From the NCBI RefSeq assembly GCF_000236585.1, contig NC_017278.1, forward strand, positions 1,116,001-1,180,000: 64,000 bases of DNA, written 5' to 3'. The notes under the pieces were generated by a model, which was not told the origin of the DNA, ran no database searches, and worked only from the letters and a program-made list of their open reading frames with translations. This document shows, piece after piece, positions 8,119 to 16,601 of this stretch. The translations under genes and the position numbers were made by a program. How positions within the stretch are numbered: the stretch's first letter is position 1; every line of letters begins with the position of its first letter. Origin of the DNA: Thermus sp. CCB_US3_UF1 (lineage in GTDB: Bacteria; Deinococcota; Deinococci; Deinococcales; Thermaceae).

Positions 8119-9488
8119 ACCCCCCTCTTCGCCTGGGTACGGAGGGCTTCCGGGGCGTGATTGCCCGGGAGTTCACGGTGGCTGCGGTGCACCGGCTGGC
8201 GGAGGCCTACGGGCGGCACCTGCTTTTCCGGGAAGGGGGCCGGGTGGCGGTGGGGCACGATACGCGGTTTATGGCCGGGCGGTTTGCCGAGGCCCTGGCG
8301 GGGCACCTTGCAGGCATGGGGCTGGAGGTGGTGTTTTTGGGGCAGGTGCCGACGCCGGTGCTTTCCTTCGGGGTGGTCCACCTGGGGGCGGTGGGTGGGG
8401 CCATGGTGACGGCCAGCCATAACCCACCGGAATACCTGGGGGTGAAGTTCAAGGACGCCAGCGGGGGACCTGTGGCCGCGGAGGAGGCCAAGGCCATTGA
8501 GGGCCTGGTGCCGGAGACGCCGGTGTACCGGGAGGGGAGGTACGCGAGGGCGGACCTGAGGGAGGCCTACCTGGGGGCCCTGGCGCGGCGGGTGGACCTG
8601 GAGGCCCTGGCCCGTTTTGGGGGAAACCTCTACCACGACGCCATGGGGGGGGCTGGGGCGGGGTACCTGGGGGGGTTTATGGAATGGACGGGGCTGGGGA
8701 TCCCCGTGCGGGGCCTGAGGCAGGAGGGCCACCCGCTTTTTTACGGGGTGAACCCGGAGCCCATCCCCAAGAACCTGGCTCCTACCTTGGCGGCGCTTTC
8801 CGGGGAGAGGCCGCCCAGCTTCGGGGTGGTGACGGACGGGGATGGGGACCGGGTGGGAGTGGTGCTGCCCGGGGGCAGGTACTTCAACCCGCACCAGGTG
8901 CTTTTGGTTTTGGCCCGGTACCTGTGGGAAAAGGGAAGGCGGGGGCGGGTGGTGAAGAACTTTGCCACCACCTGGTTGCTGGAGCGGCTGGGGGCCCGGC
9001 TGGGCTTCGGGGTGACCACCACGCCCATTGGTTTCAAATGGATCAAGGAGGAGTTTTTGAAGGGGGGGTGTTTTCTTGGGGGGGAGGAGTCTGGTGGGGT
9101 TGGGTTGCCGGAGCACCTGCCGGAGCGGGACGGGATCCTGGCGGCACTTCTTTTGGCGGAGAGCGTGGGGGCGACGGGAAGAGCCCTGGAGGAGCAGTTT
9201 AGGGAGGTGGAGGGGTTGGCGGGGCTCTCCCACGCCTACGACCGGCTGGACCTGCCCTTACCCGAGGGGTTTGACCCCCTCAGGTTGCGGGAGCCCCGGT
9301 CCTTGGCGGGGCTATGGCCGGTGGGGCTGGAGGAGCTGGATGGGGTGAAGTGGGTGTATTCCGAGGGGTGGGTGCTCTTTCGGGCCTCGGGGACGGAGCC
9401 GGTGCTCAGGATCTACGCCGAGGCCACGGGTCCCGAGCTGGTCCAGGCCCTGTTGCGGGAGGCGCGGGAACTGCTCCTCAAAGGGTAA
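8115..9488 (+). CDS. phosphoglucomutase/phosphomannomutase
   Basis: A 457-residue alpha-D-phosphohexomutase that interconverts hexose-1- and hexose-6-phosphates. All four domains are marked: TEGFRG at the N-terminus, the catalytic phosphoserine loop TASHNPPEYLGVKF near residue 100, the Mg-binding DGDGDRVGVV near 243, the sugar loop GGEESGG near 324 and the phosphate loop RASGTEPVLRIYAE near 425. ATG at 8115 is chosen because it overlaps the GH130 stop as ATGA and the domain begins right there; longer upstream readings add no family sequence. Coupling to GH130 suggests its role is to feed mannose- or glucose-1-phosphate into central metabolism. Confidence 0.9.
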   Translation: MNPPLRLGTEGFRGVIAREFTVAAVHRLAEAYGRHLLFREGGRVAVGHDTRFMAGRFAEALAGHLAGMGLEVVFLGQVPTPVLSFGVVHLGAVGGAMVTASHNPPEYLGVKFKDASGGPVAAEEAKAIEGLVPETPVYREGRYARADLREAYLGALARRVDLEALARFGGNLYHDAMGGAGAGYLGGFMEWTGLGIPVRGLRQEGHPLFYGVNPEPIPKNLAPTLAALSGERPPSFGVVTDGDGDRVGVVLPGGRYFNPHQVLLVLARYLWEKGRRGRVVKNFATTWLLERLGARLGFGVTTTPIGFKWIKEEFLKGGCFLGGEESGGVGLPEHLPERDGILAALLLAESVGATGRALEEQFREVEGLAGLSHAYDRLDLPLPEGFDPLRLREPRSLAGLWPVGLEELDGVKWVYSEGWVLFRASGTEPVLRIYAEATGPELVQALLREARELLLKG

Positions 9489-9490
9489 AA

Positions 9491-9518
9491 GGCCTGGGGA
9501 CCCCGGGGTCCCCAGGCC
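9491..9518. terminator. bidirectional hairpin between convergent genes
   Basis: A perfect 28-nt palindrome (12-bp stem beginning GGCCTGGGGACC, CCGG loop) fills most of the 43-bp gap between the hexomutase and the convergent exported protein. The lack of T-runs on either side makes the termination efficiency uncertain. Confidence 0.7.
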
Positions 9519-9531
9519 CAGGTGCATCCCC

Positions 9532-10182
9532 TCAGAGGGAGCGCCGGAGCAGGTCCTCCCAGACCGGGTTCAGGGCCACGGTCCCGAGTTCCCTCACCGT
9601 GGCCTGCTTGGCCTCTTTCAGGGAGACCTGCCAGAGGCGCACCACCTTGGCGTTCAGGTCCAGGGTGACCGCATAGAGGTTTTCCTTGGCCCCCAGGTAG
9701 CGGGCGATGGCCGGGTCCTCCTGGGCCGCCCGGGCCACGAAGCCGGGGGCCCAGACCCGGAGGTGGAAGAAGATGGCCCCCTTGTACTCCGCCCGGGCCA
9801 GGGCCTGGAGGGTGTTGCGGGTGAGGGCGTAGTTCACCTCCGGGGTGGCCTGGCCGCCGAAGATGAGGGCCACGGCTTCCTCCCTTGGGGCAAGGGGCCC
9901 CACCTCTTCCGGGCTAGCGAAGGAGGTCACCGCCAGGCGCCGGCTGCCCTCGAGGTCCAGGTAAGCCGAGCCCAAGGCCCCCACCAGGGACCCGCAGATG
10001 GAGGTGTTGTTGGTGAGCACGTGGAGGCTCTTGAAGCCCAAGGGGCCGGCCATGGCCTGGCCGAAGGCCTTGCCGGTGTAGGACCTCAGGGCGTAGTGCT
10101 CCCCCAGGGTGAGGCCCTGGGCCAGGGCGGGAACCGTCCAGACCATCACCGAGGCCAATGCCGCCAGGATCGGCTTGCGCAT
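9532..10182 (-). CDS. exported protein of unknown function
   Basis: A 216-residue protein with an N-terminal signal peptide (residues 1-21, ending PALAQG), so probably periplasmic or surface-attached. The ribosome site GGAGGTGG precedes the ATG by 4 nt. The mature part has mixed alpha/beta character with NNTSICGSLVGALGSAY near residue 58 and FGGQATPEVNYALTRN near 110. I do not recognise a family. It lies 51 bp after a GT2 glycosyltransferase on the same strand, but a TATAGAT sequence and an inverted repeat in that gap suggest its own promoter. It could be a small Deinococcus-Thermus-specific secreted protein. Confidence 0.7.
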   Translation of the reverse strand: MRKPILAALASVMVWTVPALAQGLTLGEHYALRSYTGKAFGQAMAGPLGFKSLHVLTNNTSICGSLVGALGSAYLDLEGSRRLAVTSFASPEEVGPLAPREEAVALIFGGQATPEVNYALTRNTLQALARAEYKGAIFFHLRVWAPGFVARAAQEDPAIARYLGAKENLYAVTLDLNAKVVRLWQVSLKEAKQATVRELGTVALNPVWEDLLRRSL

Positions 10183-10195
10183 GCTTCCACCTCCC

Positions 10196-10222
10196 CCCTA
10201 GGGAGGACGTTTGTCCCTAGGG
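10196..10222 (-). promoter_or_regulatory. inverted repeat upstream of the exported-protein gene
   Basis: Two copies of CCCTAGGG flank a short centre; GGAC on one side and GTCC on the other extend the symmetry with a small bulge. It lies 14 nt upstream of the start codon and covers part of the leader, so it could be an operator or an mRNA stem that hides or exposes the GGAGG site. Confidence 0.45.
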
Positions 10223-10233
10223 TTATCTATACC

Positions 10234-10977
10234 TTACCAGGGCAGGGTATAGTTTCTGTCAAGTGGGCCACCTTGGCCCTCGAGGGCCACCGTCAGGTGG
10301 TCCTTGAGCGTCAGGGGGCCAAGGCCGTGCTTGGCCCGGAGGCGCTCCAGGAAAAAGAGGCGTTCCGCCCGCCTGGCCCCGTAGCTCTGGTTCCCCCCGT
10401 GCACCCGCACCCCTATCCCCCGCCCCTTGAGGTAGCGGAAGGGCAGCCCAGCCCGGTAGGCCCGCAGCCACAGGTCCCAGTCCCAGTAGTCCCCCATGGC
10501 CGGGTCCAGGCCACCCAGGTCCAGGAGGGCCTTCTTGGGCAAGGCCGTGCCCGAGACCAGGAGGCGGTTGTCCCATAGCAGCCACGCCCCCACCTCCCCG
10601 GGGAGGAAGGGTACCTCCTCCAGGCCCAGGAGGAGCACCCCTTCCCCGTAGACCAGGGCCGCCTCCCGGGAGAGGACCCGCCACACCCGGTAGAGGTAAG
10701 CGGGGTCCAGGAGGAAGTCGTCGTCGTCTAGGAAGAGGACCACCTCCCCCCGGGCCTGGGCCAGGGCGGCCAGGCGGGCCTCCACCTGGCCCTCTCCCGG
10801 GTTCCGCAGGGCCCGGAAGCGGGGGTCGGCCAGGGCTAGGGTGGCCTCCGCCCCTTCCCCCTCCCCGTCGTCCACCACCACGGCCTCAAACCAGGGAAAG
10901 GTCTGCCGCCCCAAAGAGGCCAGGGCCTCCTTGAGGAGGTGGGGCCTCCCCTTGGTGGGGATGAGGACGCTAATCAT
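10234..10977 (-). CDS. GT2-family glycosyltransferase
   Basis: A 247-residue protein starting [18 protein letters not shown], the typical nucleotide-sugar binding opening of GT-A fold family 2 enzymes. [13 protein letters not shown] near residue 82 is the metal-binding DxD region, and a [16 protein letters not shown] segment near 158 fits the acceptor/catalytic ED-type region. No membrane helix is evident, so it probably acts at the cytosolic face of the membrane. It overlaps the surE stop by 8 bp and is co-transcribed with it. The sugar and acceptor are not predictable; a surface glycan or glycolipid is typical. Confidence 0.82.
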   Translation of the reverse strand: MISVLIPTKGRPHLLKEALASLGRQTFPWFEAVVVDDGEGEGAEATLALADPRFRALRNPGEGQVEARLAALAQARGEVVLFLDDDDFLLDPAYLYRVWRVLSREAALVYGEGVLLLGLEEVPFLPGEVGAWLLWDNRLLVSGTALPKKALLDLGGLDPAMGDYWDWDLWLRAYRAGLPFRYLKGRGIGVRVHGGNQSYGARRAERLFFLERLRAKHGLGPLTLKDHLTVALEGQGGPLDRNYTLPW

Positions 10978-11704
10978 GGGCCAGGGCGGGCTGGAGCCGG
11001 GCCTCGTCCGTGAGGTCCAGGCGCAGGGGGGTGGCGGCCACGAAGCCGTGCTCCACCGCCCAGCGGTCCGTGCCCTCCTCCGCCTCCTTGAGGGGCCGGG
11101 CGGCGAACCAGTAGAGGGGCCGGCCCATGGGGTCCTCCCCCGGGACCACCACCCCCTCGTAGGCCCGCACCGACTGCCTGGTCCAGAGGAAGCCCTTGGG
11201 CCTTTGGGGCAGGTTCACGTTGATGAGGAAGGGCCTTTCCAGGCGGAGGAGGGTTTCCAGGGTGCGCACCAGCCAGGGCTTGAGGACCTCAAAGTCCGGG
11301 GTGGAGCCGTTCAGGGGCACGCTGAAGGCGGCGGCGGAGAGGCCGAAAAGCCGTCCCTGCTTGGCCGCGGCCACGGTGCCCGAGTGCCAGATCTCGTGCC
11401 CCAGGTTGCTCCCCAGGTTCACCCCGGAGAGGACCAGGTCCAAGGGGCCGAAGAGGTGGAGGCCCAGGGCCACGCAGTCCGCAGGGGTCCCGCGCACCCG
11501 GTAGGCGGGGAAGTGGGGTCCGGGTAGGGGGGCAGGGTGGGGGTAGGCCCGCACGGGGTGGGCGATGGTGATGGCGTGGCCCGTGGCGCTTTGCTCGGTG
11601 TCCGGGGCGGCCACGAAGACCTCGCCGAAGCGGCTGGCGGCCTCGGCCAGGGCCCAGAGGCCGGGGCTGTAGATGCCGTCGTCGTTGGTCACCAGGATCC
11701 GCAT
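10970..11704 (-). CDS. surE: 5'/3'-nucleotidase SurE
   Basis: A 244-residue acid-phosphatase-like nucleotidase of the usual SurE length. Metal-binding features are clear: [13 protein letters not shown] at the N-terminus (paired Asp), SATGHA with the conserved Ser near residue 40, and [10 protein letters not shown] near 93. It dephosphorylates nucleoside monophosphates and short polyphosphates, often in stress or stationary phase. The ATG lies 6 nt below a TAGGGT -10 element, suggesting a leaderless mRNA. It is followed by an overlapping GT2 gene. Identification is firm. Confidence 0.93.
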   Translation of the reverse strand: MRILVTNDDGIYSPGLWALAEAASRFGEVFVAAPDTEQSATGHAITIAHPVRAYPHPAPLPGPHFPAYRVRGTPADCVALGLHLFGPLDLVLSGVNLGSNLGHEIWHSGTVAAAKQGRLFGLSAAAFSVPLNGSTPDFEVLKPWLVRTLETLLRLERPFLINVNLPQRPKGFLWTRQSVRAYEGVVVPGEDPMGRPLYWFAARPLKEAEEGTDRWAVEHGFVAATPLRLDLTDEARLQPALAHD

Positions 11705-11710
11705 GGCCCC

Positions 11711-11716
11711 ACCCTA
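11711..11716 (-). promoter_or_regulatory. -10 element of surE (leaderless type)
   Basis: TAGGGT on the minus strand ends 6 nt before the surE ATG, so transcription would begin at or next to the start codon. The sequence TAGGGTGGGGSC-ATG recurs almost exactly before the isomerase gene at 21061. Confidence 0.55.
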
Positions 11717-11736
11717 CCCCTCCCTCGTCAGGGAAG

Positions 11737-11755
11737 GGTCAAGGGGGACTTGACC
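11737..11755. promoter_or_regulatory. inverted repeat in the surE / pyruvate-kinase-like intergenic region
   Basis: GGTCAAG and CTTGACC form perfect 7-bp arms around GGGGA. Each arm contains TTGACC, a -35-like hexamer, on one strand. It could be an operator or a pair of back-to-back -35 elements, although well-spaced -10 partners were not found. Confidence 0.4.
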
Positions 11756-11787
11756 GTTTTCTGACACTTGGGGGGGAGCCTGGCCCT

Positions 11788-13191
11788 ATGGAAGCCCAAT
11801 CCCTCCTGGATGAGGTGCGCCGCCTGCGCCAGGCGGTGGAGGCCGAGGCCCCCCGCTACCTGAGAGCCTGGGGCCTTTCCCCGCCCTTTGACCCGGCCCT
11901 CCACAACCTGGCCCGCTACCTGGCCTTGCGGCGGTGGGACCTGAGGCCCCTGCAGCGGGCCCTCATGCTCCATGGCCTTTCCTCCTTGGGCCGCCTGGAA
12001 AGCCGGGTGGCGGAGACCCTCGAGGCCCTGGAAAGGGCCTTGGCGGCCCTGGCGGGGGAGGGGTATGCCGGCCCCTTGGATCCCGGGCGGTTTTTCCAGG
12101 GGGAGGAAAGGCTTCGCGCCCGTACCCAAGCCCTTTTCGGCCCCCCTAGGGAGGGGCGGCTCACCCGGATCATGGCCACCCTGCCCGAGGGCGCCTGGGA
12201 GGTTTCCCTTTTGCGGGAGCTTGGGGAGGTGGGGATGGACGTGGTCCGCCTCAACCTGGGCAAGCTTCCGGAGGAGGCCTGGGAGGGGGCCCTGAGGAGG
12301 GTGCGGGCAGCCGGGGAGGCCCTGGGCCGCCCCCTGCCCCTGGTCTTGGACCTCGAGGGGCCCCGGGTGCGCATCCTCACCCGCTTTCCGGCACAGGTGC
12401 GCACCGGGGACCTGGTGGCCCTGGAGCTTTCCGGCCAGGCCCCAGAGCCCCTTCCCGCCTTTGCCCCCGACCGCCCCGGGCTTTTGCAACTGGAGGAGGG
12501 GGCCTTCCTCAGCCTGGACGAGGGCCGCCTCCTGGCCCAGGTGGAGGAGGCCACCCCCTATGGCTTCCTCCTTAGGGTGCGCCTGGCCCCGCCCAAGGGC
12601 TTCAAGCTGAAGCCGGGCAAGGCCCTCAACGCCCCCCTTACCCCCCAGGCCCCTTACCTGGGGGAGAAGGACCAAAGGGTGCTGGAGCTGGCCCAAAGGG
12701 AGGGGGCCTTGGTGGGCCTTTCCTTTGTCCGCCGCCCCGAGGACCTGAAGGCCCTGCCCCAGGACCTCCCCGGGGTGGTGCTGAAGCTGGAGAGCCGGGA
12801 AGGGGTGGAGAACCTCCCCGCCCTTCTGGCCACCTCCTGGGCCCGTTTCCCCACCGCGGCCATGATCGCCCGGGGGGACTTGGGGGTGGAACTTGGCCCC
12901 GAGCGGGCGGCGGAGATGGAGGAGGAGCTCCTTTGGCTTCTGGAGGCTGCCCATACCCCGGCGGTCTGGGCCACCCACGTCCTGGACCGCCTGGTCAAAA
13001 AGGGAAGCCCCAGCCGGGCCGAGCTGGCCGATGCCGTCATGGGCTCCCGGGCCGAGGTGGTCATGCTGAACCAAGGGCCCTTTCTCCGGGAAGGGGTGGC
13101 CCTTCTGGACGGGATCCTGCGCCGCATGGAGGCCCACCAGTACAAGAAGACCCCAAGGCTTCGCGCCCTGGGGTCCTGGCCCCTGCCTTAG
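11788..13191 (+). CDS. divergent pyruvate-kinase-like protein
   Basis: A 467-residue protein. Residues 1-~125 are a helical N-terminal domain (LMLHGLSSLGRLESRV) absent from standard pyruvate kinases. Residues ~130-455 resemble the PK barrel plus small B domain: TRIMATLPEGA, GMDVVRLNLGK, the catalytic-Lys signature VVLKLESREGVENL near residue 335, MIARGDLGVELG near 362 and ATHVLDRLVKKGSPSRAE near 393. Standard PKs have NFSHG where this has NLGK, and the C-terminal allosteric domain is missing. Similar long PK-like paralogues exist in cyanobacteria and plants. Phosphotransfer from PEP is possible but unproven. A GGGGGGAG ribosome site lies 9 nt upstream. Confidence 0.8.
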   Translation: MEAQSLLDEVRRLRQAVEAEAPRYLRAWGLSPPFDPALHNLARYLALRRWDLRPLQRALMLHGLSSLGRLESRVAETLEALERALAALAGEGYAGPLDPGRFFQGEERLRARTQALFGPPREGRLTRIMATLPEGAWEVSLLRELGEVGMDVVRLNLGKLPEEAWEGALRRVRAAGEALGRPLPLVLDLEGPRVRILTRFPAQVRTGDLVALELSGQAPEPLPAFAPDRPGLLQLEEGAFLSLDEGRLLAQVEEATPYGFLLRVRLAPPKGFKLKPGKALNAPLTPQAPYLGEKDQRVLELAQREGALVGLSFVRRPEDLKALPQDLPGVVLKLESREGVENLPALLATSWARFPTAAMIARGDLGVELGPERAAEMEEELLWLLEAAHTPAVWATHVLDRLVKKGSPSRAELADAVMGSRAEVVMLNQGPFLREGVALLDGILRRMEAHQYKKTPRLRALGSWPLP

Positions 13192-13194
13192 GGC

Positions 13195-14517
13195 CTAGCG
13201 CTCGGCCACGCTGCGGTTATACCGCTCCAGGGCCTGGTCGGCCTTGGCCTTGGCCTCCCGCAGGGCCTCCCGGGCGGGCTTGCCCCGGAGGGTTTCCTCC
13301 CAGGCGGCCTGGACGTACTGGCGGATCTCAGGGAAGGAGCCCATGAGGCAGCCGGCGCTGGCCGTGTTCACCTTGCTGGTGAGGAACTGCTGGATGGCGG
13401 TGGTGTAGTTGGGCTGGCGCACGTGGCCCTGGCGCACGAAGGGGAGCTCCAGGGCCCCCTTGGCCACAGGCACGTACCCGGTGTTCAGGTGCCACCGCCC
13501 CTGGACCTCAGGCCGGAGCAGGTACTCCACGAAGCGCCAGGCGGCCTCGGTTTCCGCCTCGGGGAAGCCCTTCAGGATGTAAAGGGCGGCCCCACCCACG
13601 GCCACCCCGTTCCGCTCCTGGTGGAAGGGGTAGTAAGCGGTACGCAAGGGGAAGCGGCCCCCGATCTGCCGCAGGACCCCGGTGAGGCTGGCGGTGGAGT
13701 AGGCGGCGATGGCCGCCTGCCCCTGGGCGAAGAGGCTTTGCGAGTCGGCCCAGCCCCGGCCCGTGTTGGCCGCCACCCCCTCCCGCACCAGGCGGGCGTA
13801 CATGTCCAGGAAGGCCACCGCGGCCTCGTTGTCAAAGGTGACGGCGGTGGCCCGGGCCTTGCGCCCGTTTTCGTTGTTGCAGAAGTACTCCCCGGAGTTG
13901 TAGGAGATCTGCTCCACAAACCAGGAGTCAATGGGGATGGAAAGCCCGTAGCGCACGGTTCGCCCTTGGGCGTCCTTCTTGGTGAGCTTGCGGGCGGCCT
14001 CCTCCAGGTCCTTGAGGCTCCAGGAAGGCTTGTAGGGCAGCCCCACCTCCTGGAAGGCGGCCCAGTTCAGGTAGAGGATGGGGTTAGAGGGGTTGAAGGG
14101 GAAGCCGAAGAGCTTCCCGTCAATGGTGTAGTAGTTGCGCGGCTGGGGGATGAAGCGGTCCATGTCAAAGCCGTAGCGCCGGGCCAGGTCCTCCAGGGGG
14201 ACCACCGCCCGGGAGTCGGCCATGATGCGGGCCCCGATGTCGTAGACCTGGATCACGTGGGGGTAGCCCCGCCCGGCGCGCAGGGCCGCCAGGAGCTTGT
14301 TGATGCCATCGTCGTAGCTGCCCACATACTGGCTTTTCACCTGGATGCGGTCTTGGCTTTGGTTGAACTCCTTCACCAGGGCTTCCGTGGCCTCCCCCAG
14401 CACCCCGCCCATGGAGTGCCAGAACTCAATGGTCACCTTCTGGGCCTGGGCGGAGCCCAAGAGGAGAAGGCCGGCTAGGGCTGCTTTGGCTGCCAAAAGC
14501 TTTACCCATAGGCGCAT
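13195..14517 (-). CDS. ugpB: glycerol-3-phosphate ABC transporter binding protein (UgpB-like)
   Basis: A 440-residue exported binding protein. Residues 1-25 form the signal peptide (GLLLLGSAQAQ). The mature part begins VTIEFWHSMGGVLGEATEAL and continues with HVIQVYDIGARIMADS and FPFNPSNPILYLNW, closely following the layout of E. coli UgpB (FWHSM, ILQVYEVGT, FNSSTPVLYYN). Late motifs WHLNTGYVPVAKGA and MGSFPEIRQYVQAAWEE also match UgpB. It should bind sn-glycerol-3-phosphate or glycerophosphodiesters outside the membrane. It is the last gene of an operon whose middle permease gene carries an insertion element, so its transcription may now be reduced or may depend on the element. The ribosome site is GGAGGTGG. 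Confidence 0.87.
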   Translation of the reverse strand: MRLWVKLLAAKAALAGLLLLGSAQAQKVTIEFWHSMGGVLGEATEALVKEFNQSQDRIQVKSQYVGSYDDGINKLLAALRAGRGYPHVIQVYDIGARIMADSRAVVPLEDLARRYGFDMDRFIPQPRNYYTIDGKLFGFPFNPSNPILYLNWAAFQEVGLPYKPSWSLKDLEEAARKLTKKDAQGRTVRYGLSIPIDSWFVEQISYNSGEYFCNNENGRKARATAVTFDNEAAVAFLDMYARLVREGVAANTGRGWADSQSLFAQGQAAIAAYSTASLTGVLRQIGGRFPLRTAYYPFHQERNGVAVGGAALYILKGFPEAETEAAWRFVEYLLRPEVQGRWHLNTGYVPVAKGALELPFVRQGHVRQPNYTTAIQQFLTSKVNTASAGCLMGSFPEIRQYVQAAWEETLRGKPAREALREAKAKADQALERYNRSVAER

Positions 14518-14678
14518 ACGCCACCTCCTATCCCTTCAGCCCGCCCATGGCGATGCCCCGCACGAAGGCCCGCTGGGCGAGCAGGAAGGCCAACAGGGTA
14601 GGCAAGAGGACCAGGATGGCCCCGGCGGCCACCACGTTCCACCGGGCCACCTCCTCGTTGAGGATGAAGTTCACCGCG

Positions 14679-14686
14679 ATCTGGGC
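14679..14686. repeat. 8-bp target-site duplication, left copy
   Basis: ATCTGGGC directly precedes the left terminal repeat and is repeated exactly at 15945-15952 after the right one. Eight bases is usual for IS256-family elements. Both copies are identical. Confidence 0.95.
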
Positions 14687-15944
14687 GGTCGTGTAAGGAT
14701 TTATGTGTAAGGGTCCGTGTTTAATAGGGGGGCACACCTTAGCACGAGGAGGTGCCCCGTGGACCAGGATACCTTGCGGATCTTGCTGAGGGAAGCGGTG
14801 CGGGAGACAGTAGCCGAGGTTCTGCAGACGGTTCTGGAGCTGGACCGGACGGCCTTCTTGCAGGTGCACGGAGGCCGCAGGAACGGCTACTACCCCCGCA
14901 AGCTGGAGACCACCTTCGGCCAGGTGGACCTGAAGGTCCCTAGGGATCGGGAATCTCGGTATTACCCGGCTTTCCTTAAGCCCTACGTCCGCCGCCTGGT
15001 GGACGTGGGGGAAGTGGCGGTAGCCCTTTACGCCGCCGGGGTCAGTCAGCGCAAGGCGGCCGAGATACTGAGCCTGCTCTTAGGCCACCGCTACTCCCAC
15101 GAGACCCTGAGCGCCCTGACGGACGAGGTCCTGGAGGCGGCAGGAGCCTTCCGCACCCGGCCTTTGCCCGAGGAGATGGCCTTCGTCTACCTGGACGGGC
15201 TTTCCCTAAAGGTCTTCAGGGAAGGAGAAGGGATCGTACGGGAAAGCGTGTATGTGGCCCTGGGCATCGCCCCTAATGGGGAGAGGCGGGTCCTGGGGTT
15301 TTGGCTGTTGCCCACGGAGAGCGCCCTGGGATGGGAGGGGGTCCTGGGGGAGCTTTGGCAGCGGGGCCTGCGGCGGGTATTGCTCTTCATCACCGACGGG
15401 CTGCCCGGGCTTCCTGAAGCGATCCGCAGGGTCTACCCTCAGGCGGAATGGCAGCGGTGCGTGGTGCACGGGGTGCGGTGGAGCCTGTCCCAGGTGCGGG
15501 CGCGGGACCGGGGCCTGCTGGCGGAGGACCTGAGGCGGGTGTACGGGGCGGAGAGCCGGGAAGAAGCTCTTGGGGCCTTGGAGGAGGTGAAGGCCGCCTG
15601 GGGTTCGCGGTACCCGGGGGTGGTGGGGCTTTGGGTACAGGATTCGGGGGCCTTCCTGCGGTTCTACGGGTACCCCAAGGTGCTTTGGCCGTACCTGCGG
15701 AGCACCAACCTGATGGAGCGGTTTATCCGGGAAGTGCGGCGGGGGACGAAGGTGCGGGACCACAAGTTTCCTAAGGAAGAGGCGGTGTACAAGCTTCTTT
15801 ACCTGGAGTCGGAGAGGCAGGAAGGGAGGTGGGCAGAACGGAAACTAAAGGGGTTCTCGGAGGTGAAGGAGGTGCTGGAGAAGATGCTTCAGGAGCGGTA
15901 TGCCCCCCGTACACAGACTCTTACACATAACTCTTGACACGACC
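14687..15944 (+). mobile_element. IS256-family insertion sequence, 1,258 bp, apparently complete
   Basis: The element is bounded by 34-bp imperfect terminal inverted repeats (14687-14720 and 15911-15944, 29 of 34 matching when one is inverted, both beginning GGTCGTGT) and flanked by an 8-bp direct repeat. It carries one intact transposase gene on the plus strand, opposite to the interrupted ugp operon. Intact gene and exact target repeats show no sign of decay. Confidence 0.94.
14759..15937 (+). CDS. IS256-family (Mutator-type) transposase
   Basis: A 392-residue DDE transposase catalysing movement of the surrounding element. GTG at 14759 is chosen because GAGGAGGT stands 5 nt upstream; the ATG at 14717 would read through the terminal repeat. 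Visible parts: an N-terminal DNA-binding region ending with the Mutator-type start NGYYPRKLETTFGQVDLKVPRDR; first catalytic Asp in FVYLDGLSLKV, second in LLFITDGLPGL followed by WQRCVVHGVR (the family C-x2-H), and Glu in STNLMERFIREV. All three acidic residues and the full length are present, so it is probably active. Confidence 0.93.
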   Translation: MDQDTLRILLREAVRETVAEVLQTVLELDRTAFLQVHGGRRNGYYPRKLETTFGQVDLKVPRDRESRYYPAFLKPYVRRLVDVGEVAVALYAAGVSQRKAAEILSLLLGHRYSHETLSALTDEVLEAAGAFRTRPLPEEMAFVYLDGLSLKVFREGEGIVRESVYVALGIAPNGERRVLGFWLLPTESALGWEGVLGELWQRGLRRVLLFITDGLPGLPEAIRRVYPQAEWQRCVVHGVRWSLSQVRARDRGLLAEDLRRVYGAESREEALGALEEVKAAWGSRYPGVVGLWVQDSGAFLRFYGYPKVLWPYLRSTNLMERFIREVRRGTKVRDHKFPKEEAVYKLLYLESERQEGRWAERKLKGFSEVKEVLEKMLQERYAPRTQTLTHNS

Positions 15945-15952
15945 ATCTGGGC
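15911..15952. repeat. right terminal inverted repeat and right target-site copy
   Basis: 15911-15944 is the inverted partner of 14687-14720, with five mismatches in 34. 15945-15952 is ATCTGGGC, the second target copy. The last transposase codons lie inside the repeat. Confidence 0.93.
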
Positions 15953-16601
15953 GGTCTGCATTTCCCGGCTTTTGGTCACCACCAGGGGCCAGAGGTACAT
16001 GTTCCAGGTGCCGATGAAGGTGAGGGCCGCTAGGGCCCCTAAGGCGGGGGCGGAGAGGGGCAGGGCCACGTGGCGGAGGATCTGGGCGTGGTTGGCCCCG
16101 TCTATGCGGGCCGCGTCAAAGTAGTCCTCGGGGAGGGTTTTCAGGTACTGCCGCAGGAGGAAGACCCCTAGGGGGCTGGCCAGGAAGGGCACGGCCAGGG
16201 CCAGGTAGGAGTCCAGCCAGCCCAGCCGGTCCACCAGGAGGTAAAGGGGCAGGAAGGTCACCTCCCCCGGCACCAGGAGGAGGGCCACGGCCAGGCCAAA
16301 GAGGACCTCCCGCCCCCGGAAGCGGAGCCGGGTGAGGGCGTAGGCGGCGAGGAGGCTGGTGAGGAGGACCCCCAGGGTGACGGCGGTGGAGACCAGGAGG
16401 CTGTTGAGGAGGAAGCGGCCCAGGGGGAACTCCGTGAGGGCCTCCGCGTAGGCCTCGAGGCTCACCCTGGGGGGAAGGAGCCCGGGGGCGTACAGGTCGG
16501 CCTCGGAGCGCAGGCTGGCGGAGAGAAGGGTGAGGAGGGGCAGGACCAGGAGGAAGGCGTACACCGAGGCCAAGAGGTAGGTGGGGAGGAGGCGCCGCAG
16601 C

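Noticed and set aside
11750-11787. Sigma-70 promoter for the pyruvate-kinase-like gene using TTGACC
   Set aside because: No acceptable -10 hexamer lies 16-18 bp downstream; only the inverted repeat is reported.
14717-14758. Upstream ATG for the transposase
   Set aside because: It would start within the terminal repeat and lacks a ribosome site; the GTG at 14759 has GAGGAGGT at proper distance and begins the family sequence.
14528-14869. 113-codon minus-strand frame spanning the left end of the insertion element
   Set aside because: Its N-terminal half is insertion-element sequence read backwards; only the last ~50 codons are real ugpE sequence, with no start of their own.
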